DNA from: GWE2-42-39 sp963668595
GTDB lineage: Bacteria > Bacteroidota > Bacteroidia > Bacteroidales > Prolixibacteraceae
Assembly: GCA_963668595.1 (NCBI GenBank)
Contig: OY764876.1
Location: forward strand, 1,178,001-1,242,000
Length of the DNA stretch: 64,000 nt
Reading direction: 5' to 3'
This document shows positions 43,157 to 50,406 of this stretch, in pieces (position 1 is the stretch's first letter; every line of letters starts with the position of its first letter). The position numbers and the translations under genes are program-made. The notes under the pieces were generated by a model that saw only the letters and a program-made list of their open reading frames with translations, was not told where the DNA came from and made no database searches.

Positions 43157-43945
43157 TTCATAGTCACAGATTAAATGTACTTCACTAAAATAGTGTCCAA
43201 ATTGTACAACGAATTCATTTGTCTCTAAATCGTCTTTACCAACGTTAAAGGAGTTTCCACCGCCTCCGTGATTATTATGAATACAAAATGTATTGTTTTT
43301 TGAATCAATCCCCATTAAGCTAAAAATATATGCATGTCCCAAATTATACTCTCCAGATAAGAAGTCCAGCTTATTTTTCTCCAGAACAAACTTTTCATTT
43401 AAAGAAATCTCAATAGGGATATTATAATTCATTGGAATATTTTGTAATGTATCTGAATTATAAAGCACTTCACAATTTGGATATATTTTTAAACTTGGTT
43501 GGTATAAATCAGTATAATTCTGAATCTGAAAAAACAAATCGACCACGGTATCTTTAGGCCATCCGTTTGCATTAATTGTATCCCAATGCACCTTTTTAAT
43601 GAGGATTTTCTTTAGTACCCTATCTTTTATTTGAATTTGTTTTGAACTTTGTGAGGTTGCGCCATTTTCGCCTTCAATAGTCAATGTTACAAGATAATTG
43701 CCAGAAGTTTCATATGAAATTAGTGGTTGCTTTTCTTCAGACTGTCTTCCATCACCAAAATCCCATAAATAGGAAATGCCATCCACTGAAGTATTAATAA
43801 GTGAACAGGTATCTAATGTTGCCATTACGAAAGTAGATACATCTTCTCCACGAAAATTAAAGTCGGATTTCAGATCAACAATGGTGTCTTCTGTGCAATT
43901 ACTTAAGGCAGAAACTACGAATAAAATAATTAGGTATTTTTTCAT
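43154..43945 (-). CDS. PKD-domain lipoprotein
   Basis: A 263-residue protein. The signal MKKYLIILFVVSALSNC ends in a lipobox Cys. Residues about 35-105 form a PKD domain (GISYLWDFGDGRQSEEKQPL, then YETSGNYLVTLTIEGENG), an Ig-like fold common on cell-surface proteins. The C-terminal 150 residues match nothing I know. It is a single gene flanked by attC-like repeats A (3') and B (5'). Confidence 0.75.
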   Translation of the reverse strand: MKKYLIILFVVSALSNCTEDTIVDLKSDFNFRGEDVSTFVMATLDTCSLINTSVDGISYLWDFGDGRQSEEKQPLISYETSGNYLVTLTIEGENGATSQSSKQIQIKDRVLKKILIKKVHWDTINANGWPKDTVVDLFFQIQNYTDLYQPSLKIYPNCEVLYNSDTLQNIPMNYNIPIEISLNEKFVLEKNKLDFLSGEYNLGHAYIFSLMGIDSKNNTFCIHNNHGGGGNSFNVGKDDLETNEFVVQFGHYFSEVHLICDYE

Positions 43946-44011
43946 GACAATATAATTTTAACTGGCCTCCTATTCATCCAGATGTTTTTACTTATAACAA
44001 GATTGCTTTAA

Positions 44012-44431
44012 TGCCCCTAACGGCAGTCTGTCTAAAAACCACCAAATTCAATGCTATTCAATTTGATATTGGGGCTATAAAGCAGCGATTTGAAAGTAGT
44101 GATAAATTTTTATTTTCATAATAAAAATGCTTGTTAATTTTTGAAAAAGCCTACACTACAATGAAATGGGAAATAAATGGGTTTGATTGCGATCTTGTCC
44201 TTGAATATATTTCATGTTTCATGATAACAATCCCTTCTCGTATTATACTTGCTTTCCCTGATTTGTTTTCAACAATCGAATGTGGGTTTTTAGACAGTCT
44301 GACGGTCACTTGTAAGTTGTCGTTGCGGATTTCGGAGCTCGTTCCTGTCCGAAGGACATGGAACTGCGATGCGCAGAATCCGCAGTTGGCGTACCACCAA
44401 ACCCCGGCCTGCAATATGTACTGTGTTAACG
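44012..44431. repeat. attC-like hairpin repeat, copy B, interrupted by a MITE-like element
   Basis: The left arm CCCCTAACGG (44014-44023) and the remainder from 44306 (TCACTTGTAAGTTGTCG) are split by a 278-bp insertion. Joined, they restore CTAACGGTCACTTG, like copy C (CTTAACGGTTGGTACATG). The core holds GCAGTTGGCGTACCACCAAA and GGCCTGCAATATGTACTGTG, and the right end is GTTAACG (44425-44431). It lies 8 bases beyond the kinase gene stop. Confidence 0.75.
44024..44301. mobile_element. MITE-like non-coding element, 278 bp
   Basis: Terminal inverted repeats CAGTCTGTCTAAAAACC (44024-44040) and GGTTTTTAGACAGTCTG (44285-44301) match at 16 of 17 positions. Both are flanked by ACGG (44020-44023 and 44302-44305), a 4-bp target duplication. 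No transposase is coded. The interior is AT-rich. The parent insertion sequence is not in the window. Confidence 0.75.
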
Positions 44432-44439
44432 CCTAGTTT

Positions 44440-45972
44440 TTATTCTAAGATTTTTCCAATTAAACTATCTACTACTTTGGATTCGAATGTGCTTAACTCC
44501 ATTGTTCTTGTGTGCATTACATTTCCTCTGCCAAATTCGTATTCTTGGTAAAAATCAGGTATATCAATAGCATAATGCTCATTTGATTTATTACTAAAAG
44601 CTGAATCATTAAAGTATACAACCCACCATTCCCCATATAAATCTTGTTGATTTGCTCGTCTTAATACAAGGTTGTAGCCCCAAGGTTCTTGTCCATATCT
44701 TCCATTGTACAATACAACTTTCCCAATTAATAAAACATTGTCCTTTTCTATGAAAGTTGGCGGAGGCGATTGCATAACCATACCATATTGTCTTTGCTGG
44801 TGCTGTAGAATTGCCTCTTTTCGTTTCTTTATCATATTGGGAATATCTGCGTTTGAGAAATATGAAGTAGAGAATGATTTATTCATGAAACTCACCGTGA
44901 AATTATTTTGATTACCGTTAATTCTAATTTTCTCACGTTCTAAGCTCTGATTTAATACATGAATTCTTTGATTGAATTTCTCAAATATTGTTTTTTTTGA
45001 GAAATCGATAAATTTAAGTTCATTATCAATTAACTCTTGCTCTTGCTTTCTTTTTAATTCTGCTTGCTCCGTAACACTTATTTTTTGATTTGCCTTTTTT
45101 AATAATGAGTCAATATTTGCATCGTTACTTTGTGCAGTAGAATATGAAATTTCATTCAATATTCTTACTATTTCACTGACAGAAGAGTATCTCTCATTTT
45201 GTCTTTTGTTTGTCATTTTATTTATGACTTCTATTAGCCTTATCGGTATATCAACTCTACTATTTGAAAGATTTGGAAGAGATTCATATAAATGTTTATC
45301 CCTAAATTCATTTTCGTTACGACCATCAAATGGCAATTTCAGTGTTAGCATTTCATAGAATATTATTCCCAATGAATAGATATCCATAGAAGTTGTATTT
45401 GAATCAAACACCCAGCATTCAGGAGCCATGTAAGGAAGCGTTCCAGAGCCTTTGAATGTTCGAGTTCGAGTTTTGACATCAATGAGTTTTGCTAATCCAA
45501 AATCACATAGCTTCAACTCAGAATTGTTCCCAATTAAGATATTCTCCGGTTTTAAGTCTCGGTGTATTACTTTTTTATGAGCAGCATCTAAGCCTTCCGC
45601 AAGTTCAATGAAATATTTAATAGCTGTTTTAATTTCCAAATTGCTTGTTTGACTTGCTAGCAAGTCCCTTAAACTCCCCTTCTCGAAAAAAGGCATGACG
45701 CTGTATATATATTTTACACCAGATTGCTCAAACTCACCAAAATACTCGGTATCAGCAATGTTTTGATGTTTTAATGATTCAGCAATTTCAAATTCAGATT
45801 TTAGCAATGCATACTCTTCATCATTTCCAACAGGAACAATTTTTATTGCCTTTTTGAGACCACTCTCATTATCCAAGGATGAATAAATTTCTCCCATTCC
45901 ACCTCTTCTGAAGAAGTTTATATCTTGATATTGTTTATCTGATTTTGTACCTTTTAAAGTTTGAATATTCAT
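44440..45972 (-). CDS. Serine/threonine protein kinase
   Basis: A 510-residue Hanks-type kinase. Catalytic domain about 15-275: glycine loop RRGGMGEIY (22-30), Lys44 in AIKIV, catalytic HRDLKPEN (Asp139), DFG at 157-159, and APECW in place of APE-W. Residues about 285-370 form a basic coiled coil. The C-terminal part (about 390-510) contains PPPTFIEKDNVLLIGKVV and WGYNLVLRRANQQDLYGEWW and has no known match. There is no membrane segment, so it is cytoplasmic. Substrate unknown. Located between repeats B and C. Confidence 0.88.
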   Translation of the reverse strand: MNIQTLKGTKSDKQYQDINFFRRGGMGEIYSSLDNESGLKKAIKIVPVGNDEEYALLKSEFEIAESLKHQNIADTEYFGEFEQSGVKYIYSVMPFFEKGSLRDLLASQTSNLEIKTAIKYFIELAEGLDAAHKKVIHRDLKPENILIGNNSELKLCDFGLAKLIDVKTRTRTFKGSGTLPYMAPECWVFDSNTTSMDIYSLGIIFYEMLTLKLPFDGRNENEFRDKHLYESLPNLSNSRVDIPIRLIEVINKMTNKRQNERYSSVSEIVRILNEISYSTAQSNDANIDSLLKKANQKISVTEQAELKRKQEQELIDNELKFIDFSKKTIFEKFNQRIHVLNQSLEREKIRINGNQNNFTVSFMNKSFSTSYFSNADIPNMIKKRKEAILQHQQRQYGMVMQSPPPTFIEKDNVLLIGKVVLYNGRYGQEPWGYNLVLRRANQQDLYGEWWVVYFNDSAFSNKSNEHYAIDIPDFYQEYEFGRGNVMHTRTMELSTFESKVVDSLIGKILE

Positions 45973-45993
45973 GATTTTGGTTTGTTAAATTTT

Positions 45994-46126
45994 GCTTAAC
46001 GGTTGGTACATGTTGTCGGGGCGGATTTCGGAGAGCGTTCCTGTCCAAAGGACACGGAACTGCGATGCGAGAATCCGCAGTTGGCGCACCACCAAACCCC
46101 GCCCTGCAATATGTACTGTGTTAGCG
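45994..46126. repeat. attC-like hairpin repeat, copy C (best preserved)
   Basis: 133 bp. Left GCTTAAC (45994-46000) is RYYYAAC on the plus strand, GTTAAGC = GTTRRRY on the minus strand. Right end GTTAGCG (46120-46126). Outer arms GTACATGTTGTCGGGGCGG and CCGCCCTGCAATATGTAC pair imperfectly; inner stems are GCGGATT/AATCCGC and GTTCCTGTCC/GGACACGGAAC. The unpaired block AGTTGGCGCACCACCAAA is on one side only. The TAA of gene 46121 lies inside GTTAGCG. Confidence 0.8.
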
Positions 46127-46678
46127 GGTTGTAGTTTTTTCATTTTTTATTTCTTCGTTTACTGCATAAATTCTATTCAGTCTTGGTTGAATTATCCAAA
46201 TTCCAATTGGAAAAAAAGCAATTAGAATTAATTCGACGATACATTCTGAAAATTTCACTTTTCGTCCTAATTCAATTGATTTTAACGATTTCGGTACTTT
46301 ATAAAATACATATACTATTCCCCAAAAAGTTAACGGAGTTGTCAAGAAAGTAAACCATAATGGAATAAACCCGCTTTCACTACCTAATTTGTGTAAAATC
46401 AAATCTGTATAACCTACTATTAATGAAATAGTAGCGAATATTATTACCCATTTTTTAAAATGATAGGGATTATCGGGGATGCTATTGAGAAAAATTCCTA
46501 CTATTAAAATCCATGAGAACCATAATATTAAAAGAAGTATTGAGAAGAAAACCTCCAATTTGATTGAAGAAATATTCCAAATGGTTAAGTCATTTTGTTG
46601 AAAAAGAAAAATTGAAATATACAATATCATAAAAACAGTAAATACTTGCCAATGCTTTAGTTTTATTATTCTGTCCAT
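46121..46678 (-). CDS. Hypothetical membrane protein
   Basis: A 185-residue protein with four or five membrane helices (WQVFTVFMILYISIFLF, FFSILLLILWFSWILIVGIF, WVIIFATISLIVGYTDLIL, FIPLWFTFLTTPLTFWGIVYVFY). No family recognised. Its stop codon lies inside attC-like copy C. It starts 31 bases after the stop of gene 46710 with no repeat between, so the two may share one cassette. Confidence 0.6.
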   Translation of the reverse strand: MDRIIKLKHWQVFTVFMILYISIFLFQQNDLTIWNISSIKLEVFFSILLLILWFSWILIVGIFLNSIPDNPYHFKKWVIIFATISLIVGYTDLILHKLGSESGFIPLWFTFLTTPLTFWGIVYVFYKVPKSLKSIELGRKVKFSECIVELILIAFFPIGIWIIQPRLNRIYAVNEEIKNEKTTTR

Positions 46679-46709
46679 GTTTAGTTGTAATTATTGAGGA
46701 TTTGGTTTG

Positions 46710-47279
46710 TTAGTCAATGATTTTTGATTTTAATAACTCCCAATCTATTATTGATGAGTTTCCTTTAAAAAGAATTTTATCAATGGTTTCAATTTCAAAA
46801 TATTTCTTCGTTTCTGTTTCTGGAATAATCACAATTTGATTTGTAATTAGTCTTTCTAATGAATTCTTAATTTCATTTGATTCTTGATTTTTAGAAATTA
46901 TATTATACTGAAAAATGTTTTTCGGATTAATAACTTTAGTCAAAAACGAAATCGAATTTAAAGGCAGTTTTGAGTCTTTTGAAATGTTGTCTGTAGCCAG
47001 TTGGAATAAATTAAAATCTCCCTTTATTTTAAAGAAATGATTGCGAATTAGTTGCTCATTATTTAACCCAGTTTTGTTTATTTCACTAATCCAGAATATT
47101 TGCTTTAAATCTGAATTATTTTCAATTTGTAATTTATATACATGAATGTTTGAACTGTCAATTTTTACAGATTCCTCTTTAAAAATCAAATCAACGTTTT
47201 CATTTATTGCGTACTTGCTTTCTTGTGAGAAGCAAGTCAGATTTAATAGGACTAATAATATTGTAATTATTCTGCTCAT
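46710..47279 (-). CDS. Hypothetical secreted protein
   Basis: A 189-residue protein with a signal peptide (MSRIITILLVLLNLTCFSQ). Beta-rich and polar, without known motifs. The hairpin with CGCTAAC at 47298-47321 lies just upstream of its start, the expected position of a cassette junction. Base composition is AT-rich like its neighbours and unlike the housekeeping genes. Confidence 0.6.
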   Translation of the reverse strand: MSRIITILLVLLNLTCFSQESKYAINENVDLIFKEESVKIDSSNIHVYKLQIENNSDLKQIFWISEINKTGLNNEQLIRNHFFKIKGDFNLFQLATDNISKDSKLPLNSISFLTKVINPKNIFQYNIISKNQESNEIKNSLERLITNQIVIIPETETKKYFEIETIDKILFKGNSSIIDWELLKSKIID

Positions 47280-47297
47280 TCTGGTTTTTACTATAAC

Positions 47298-47321
47298 CGC
47301 TAACGGTGGTGTATAACCACC
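47298..47321. repeat. Short hairpin repeat with CGCTAAC at a gene junction
   Basis: CGCTAAC (47298-47304) followed by the perfect stem GGTGGT (47305-47310) / ACCACC (47316-47321). On the minus strand it reads hairpin then GTTAGCG, the same order as at 41005-41035, and it lies 6 bases beyond the stop of the remnant frame at 47327. Confidence 0.45.
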
Positions 47322-47326
47322 TGTTT

Positions 47327-47620
47327 TTATTTCTTCTTTATCATTATTAAAAATGTATTGTTATTCCTCTTATTTGGTGGGATAACAACAGGTTTTAAAG
47401 CAATCGTTTTCGAGGTAATCATTTTTTTGTTTTCGTCTTTTCCAAAAATATGAAAATCAATAGAAAAAGAATAGCGTAAAAAGGCAAAAGTTTGAATAGG
47501 AACACCGTGCTTTTTTATATGTAACCAGCCGGGTAACTTTATTTTTTGAACTCGTTTAGCATCTGGCGCAGGATACGGTTTTCTATTTCTAACTCTTGTT
47601 CCGGCTTTGCAAGCTGGCTT
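47327..47620 (-). pseudogene. Open coding-like frame without a start, gene remnant
   Basis: The minus strand is open from above 47620 to the TAA at 47327-47329 and reads sensibly (KLPGWLHIKKHGVPIQTF, RYSFSIDFHIFGKDENKK, ALKPVVIPPNKR). No ATG serves its upstream part, which overlaps the HTH gene in another frame. It stops just before a hairpin repeat, as the neighbouring cassette genes do. It may be the 3' part of a lost gene or a chance open frame. Confidence 0.3.
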
Positions 47621-47861
47621 CGGTTGTTTGGTCGGAGTAGTCGGGTTCGGTAATTGGGAGCTGCATGGCTATTTCGCGAAAGAAATTATATTGCAGCACA
47701 CAGCAAAGACCAATCAATCGGCCTACCTGGATGGTTGGGCGCTTCATCATCCCACTTATCGACGATTGGCTCATTTTTAATTCCCGTGCAATGTCTGCAA
47801 TACGAATATGTTTCTTTTGCATCTCGCGCTGAATCATTTCAAGGACTGTTGTGTTCTTCAT
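47589..47861 (-). CDS. Small XRE-like HTH protein, probably frameshifted near its 3' end
   Basis: As read it is 90 residues, with an N-terminal HTH (IADIARELKMSQSSISGMM, residues about 20-38) and the family phrase LQYNFFREIAMQLP. After EPDYSDQTTEASLQ the frame ends quickly. In the next frame the DNA reads QELEIENRILRQMLNEFKK and stops at 47539. That is the leucine-zipper-like tail usual in this Bacteroidota family, so a one-base deletion near 47600-47615 is likely, in the genome or in the read. DNA target unknown. Confidence 0.65.
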   Translation of the reverse strand: MKNTTVLEMIQREMQKKHIRIADIARELKMSQSSISGMMKRPTIQVGRLIGLCCVLQYNFFREIAMQLPITEPDYSDQTTEASLQSRNKS

Positions 47862-48072
47862 GGTTTATTCTTTTTTATTGTTCGACTACTATTTTGCGTT
47901 TTATACAAGCAACATCGTTCACGAGAATTGTAATCCCTTGCTTTGGTATAGTAGATCAATCCGAGCGAATTCGGTGTTGCTTCTACCGGATGCCAGTAAC
48001 AGGTCTTGCAAAAGCTATTTACTTCGTATAATACGTTAACTCAGACTCTTTATGTGTTATTTTACTTGTACG

Positions 48073-48207
48073 AATCGATTAATACATATAAATATACGAT
48101 ATAAATCGCTTAATAATAGATAAATACACATTAATATGACATTTATAGCGCTTAATAATCGATTACTATAACTTATTATTCACTTACTACAACTTATTAT
48201 CCGATAT
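48073..48207. repeat. AT-rich cluster of short repeated motifs
   Basis: Motifs recur in about 130 bases: AATCGATTAATA (48073), AATCGCTTAATAAT (48104), AGCGCTTAATAATCGATTA (48147) and two ACTAnAACTTATTATyC direct copies (48165-48181 and 48186-48202). They lie about 200 bases upstream of the HTH gene. They could be operators or iterons. The remainder of 47862-48608 holds two hairpins (48314-48333, 48482-48515) and no gene I can support. Confidence 0.45.
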
Positions 48208-48313
48208 TTACTTGTTTGCAAGAGTATTTAAATGATTTGCAATTGCTATTGCAGGTCTTGTAATCCGTTGCAAAGGCATCGCTATTCAGAAAATACTCCT
48301 TCCAATTGCTGGG

Positions 48314-48333
48314 ATTCCCGCCTTCGCGGGAAT
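48314..48333. repeat. ATTCCCGC/GCGGGAAT dispersed hairpin
   Basis: Perfect 8-bp stem with a CTTC loop. This word is a widespread interspersed palindrome in many bacterial genomes. In translation it gives the tell-tale DSRLRGN, which exposes the surrounding open frame as non-coding. Confidence 0.6.
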
Positions 48334-48481
48334 GAAGCGAGGGGCAGTGTGAACAAATTGGTTGTTTTAGCATGCCCAGCTATTTGTCAGACAATGAATG
48401 CAAAAAAAATAAAATACATGGCTGTTTCCTATTGTTTCTATTGTACCTATTGTGGTAAACTCTCTCCCTTCACAAAACCAG

Positions 48482-48515
48482 AAGGGACAAACTCTCTTGC
48501 GAAAGTGTCCCTTCC
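48482..48515 (-). terminator. Hairpin downstream of the GH13 gene
   Basis: Perfect 9-bp stem GAAGGGACA (48482-48490) / TGTCCCTTC (48507-48515), about 95 bases past the GH13 stop on the minus strand. The T-run is weak, so it may be a terminator or an RNA 3'-end stabiliser. Confidence 0.4.
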
Positions 48516-48608
48516 TCCTTTTCTCCTCCCCTACCAATTTCCGGGGCTGTGCGCCCAGCTAAATAGTCTTTTTACTTCCAGACCGGGCTATTGTGTGCTA
48601 AAATGCAA

Positions 48609-50288
48609 TCAATCCAGTTTGAAAATTCCATACGAAACAGCGTCGGCATCAATCACCAGCGAGTTGGCACGGGTCGCAACAGCCACTTGCTGAACCAATA
48701 CCGGACTTACTTTTTTTACAGTGTTCCCGTAATCAAGCTGAATGCTTTTCCGGCTACCCGAGGGGTTTAACACTATCAGGTAGGTTTCTTTTCCGTTTGT
48801 CCGTTTATACACCAGCGGATAAGCACATTTGCGGGCATACAAAAACTCAATTTGCCCATTCATTCCCAGTGCATCGGTCGCTTTGCGCAATTCAATCAGT
48901 TTTCGTGTGAAACTTAACAATGACGATGGATTATTTTGCTCGGCTTCCACATTCGGACGAAATGCCGAACTATCGATCGGCAAATAGAATTTCGACTCAT
49001 CAGCCGTTGAAAAGCCTGCACCGACACGGGTATCCCACTGCATGGGAGTACGGGTTCCGGCCCGGTTGTATTTTCCTTTAATCAGGCTTCCCTCTTTATC
49101 AGTCAAACCGGAAATAAACCGCAAACCAATTTCATCGCCATAATAAATCAGCGGGACGCTCTGCAAAGTCATAAAGAAAGTCATTGCCACCTTCAACTGA
49201 TCGGGCGTATTGCGCGAACCACAGGCCGGACGCTGAAAATCGTGATTGGCCGTAGGAACACAGATATACCCCTTCCCTGCTACATCGTTCAGGTTTTTAG
49301 TATATACCCGAACAAAATCAGTGGGAGTCCCTTTTCCGTCGAGCCGGAAATAGCAGCTATCGCGCGGATAAGTCCCTTCTTCATTAAAAAACATAGCACT
49401 GAAAGCATCCGGCCCCAGATGGATCATAAAGTCCATCATAAAACCGGCCTGCATGGCTTTTCCCGGATGTCCCCATTCGGCAATCAGCACACTCTGCGGA
49501 TATTTTTTCTGAACATGATTACGGATTTCAGTCCAGAGTTTATTGGTTTCTACTTTATCCGGATCGTTTTTAATAAGCGAAGGCGCCATGTCAACCCGAA
49601 AGCCATCGGCACCCATCGCCAGCCAGAAATCCATTATTTTCATCAACTCCTCACGGGTTTTACGAGGTCCATCGGCCGTAACAGGCTGTTCCCACGGATG
49701 CGTAGGATCGGGCTGTGCAAAACCATAATTCAGGGCAGGCTGACAATCAAAAAAGTTTTTCCGGTATGTGCCGTTGCGCTCAAAGTTACCTCGTACATAT
49801 TTTTCAGGTTTGATGGTCGAATCGTTGGTCCAGATATAACGGTCGGTAAACTCGTTGCGTTCTTTCTGCTGCGATGCTTTAAACCACTGATGCTGATCGG
49901 AAGTATGTCCGGCAACCAGATCAAGGCAAACATACATGTGCCGTTTGTGTGCTTCTTTGAAAAGCCGTTTCAGATCGTCGTTGGTTCCGTAGCGCGGCGC
50001 CACTTTATAATAGTCAATCACATCGTAACCGGCATCACGAAAAGCCGATTCGAAACAGGGATTCAACCAGAGTGCATTACACCCCAACCACTTAATGTAA
50101 TCCAGTTTTTCAATAATCCCATTGATATCGCCAATGCCATCGTCGTTGGTATCTTTAAAACTCTGCGGATAAATCTGATAGAAATAAGCCGTTTTCATCC
50201 ACTCGGGAACCGGTTTCTGAAACGATTCCTGTGCTTTTAGTCCCGGTATGCACAAACATACCAGCACGGTTAAAAATAAATGCTTCAT
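48609..50288 (-). CDS. GH13 alpha-amylase-family glycosidase, secreted
   Basis: A 559-residue protein. ATG 50288 gives the signal peptide MKHLFLTVLVCLCIPGLKAQ; the frame is open to 50327. TIM-barrel motifs in order: DLVAGHTSD (region I), GFRVDMAPS with nucleophile Asp233 (II), LIAEWGHPG with the acid/base Glu (III) and PTANHDFQRP (IV). A C-terminal beta domain ends the protein. It cleaves alpha-glucosidic bonds of starch-like glucans; exact specificity is not clear. It is the last gene of the ECF-FecR / SusC-SusD locus, so it probably handles what SusCD imports. Confidence 0.92.
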   Translation of the reverse strand: MKHLFLTVLVCLCIPGLKAQESFQKPVPEWMKTAYFYQIYPQSFKDTNDDGIGDINGIIEKLDYIKWLGCNALWLNPCFESAFRDAGYDVIDYYKVAPRYGTNDDLKRLFKEAHKRHMYVCLDLVAGHTSDQHQWFKASQQKERNEFTDRYIWTNDSTIKPEKYVRGNFERNGTYRKNFFDCQPALNYGFAQPDPTHPWEQPVTADGPRKTREELMKIMDFWLAMGADGFRVDMAPSLIKNDPDKVETNKLWTEIRNHVQKKYPQSVLIAEWGHPGKAMQAGFMMDFMIHLGPDAFSAMFFNEEGTYPRDSCYFRLDGKGTPTDFVRVYTKNLNDVAGKGYICVPTANHDFQRPACGSRNTPDQLKVAMTFFMTLQSVPLIYYGDEIGLRFISGLTDKEGSLIKGKYNRAGTRTPMQWDTRVGAGFSTADESKFYLPIDSSAFRPNVEAEQNNPSSLLSFTRKLIELRKATDALGMNGQIEFLYARKCAYPLVYKRTNGKETYLIVLNPSGSRKSIQLDYGNTVKKVSPVLVQQVAVATRANSLVIDADAVSYGIFKLD

Positions 50289-50406
50289 GATAATTTGCGA
50301 ATGATAGTGAAAAGTACTGCCTGACAAATGCCTCTCTATTATTGTGATGACATTTATCAGACAGTCACTTTTAATCTAAATATGAACTGAATAGCAATCC
50401 GGCAGA

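Noticed and set aside
44131..44436. 101-codon plus-strand open frame over the MITE-like element and repeat B
   Set aside because: It runs through the inverted repeat and the attC-like core; the same core gives unrelated peptides at other copies.
40400..47321. CRISPR array or tandem repeat block
   Set aside because: Repeats are 130 bp, separated by whole genes, with strong internal symmetry and no equal spacers or cas genes.
40400..47321. A complete integron
   Set aside because: No tyrosine integrase (intI) or attI site is in the window, so only attC-like cassettes are claimed.
48232..48693. 153-codon plus-strand open frame in the gap before the GH13 gene
   Set aside because: It translates a dispersed palindrome (DSRLRGN) and a hairpin, overlaps the GH13 3' end and has no protein-like features.
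49242..50240. 332-codon plus-strand open frame inside the GH13 gene
   Set aside because: Antisense of conserved GH13 motifs; a composition artefact.
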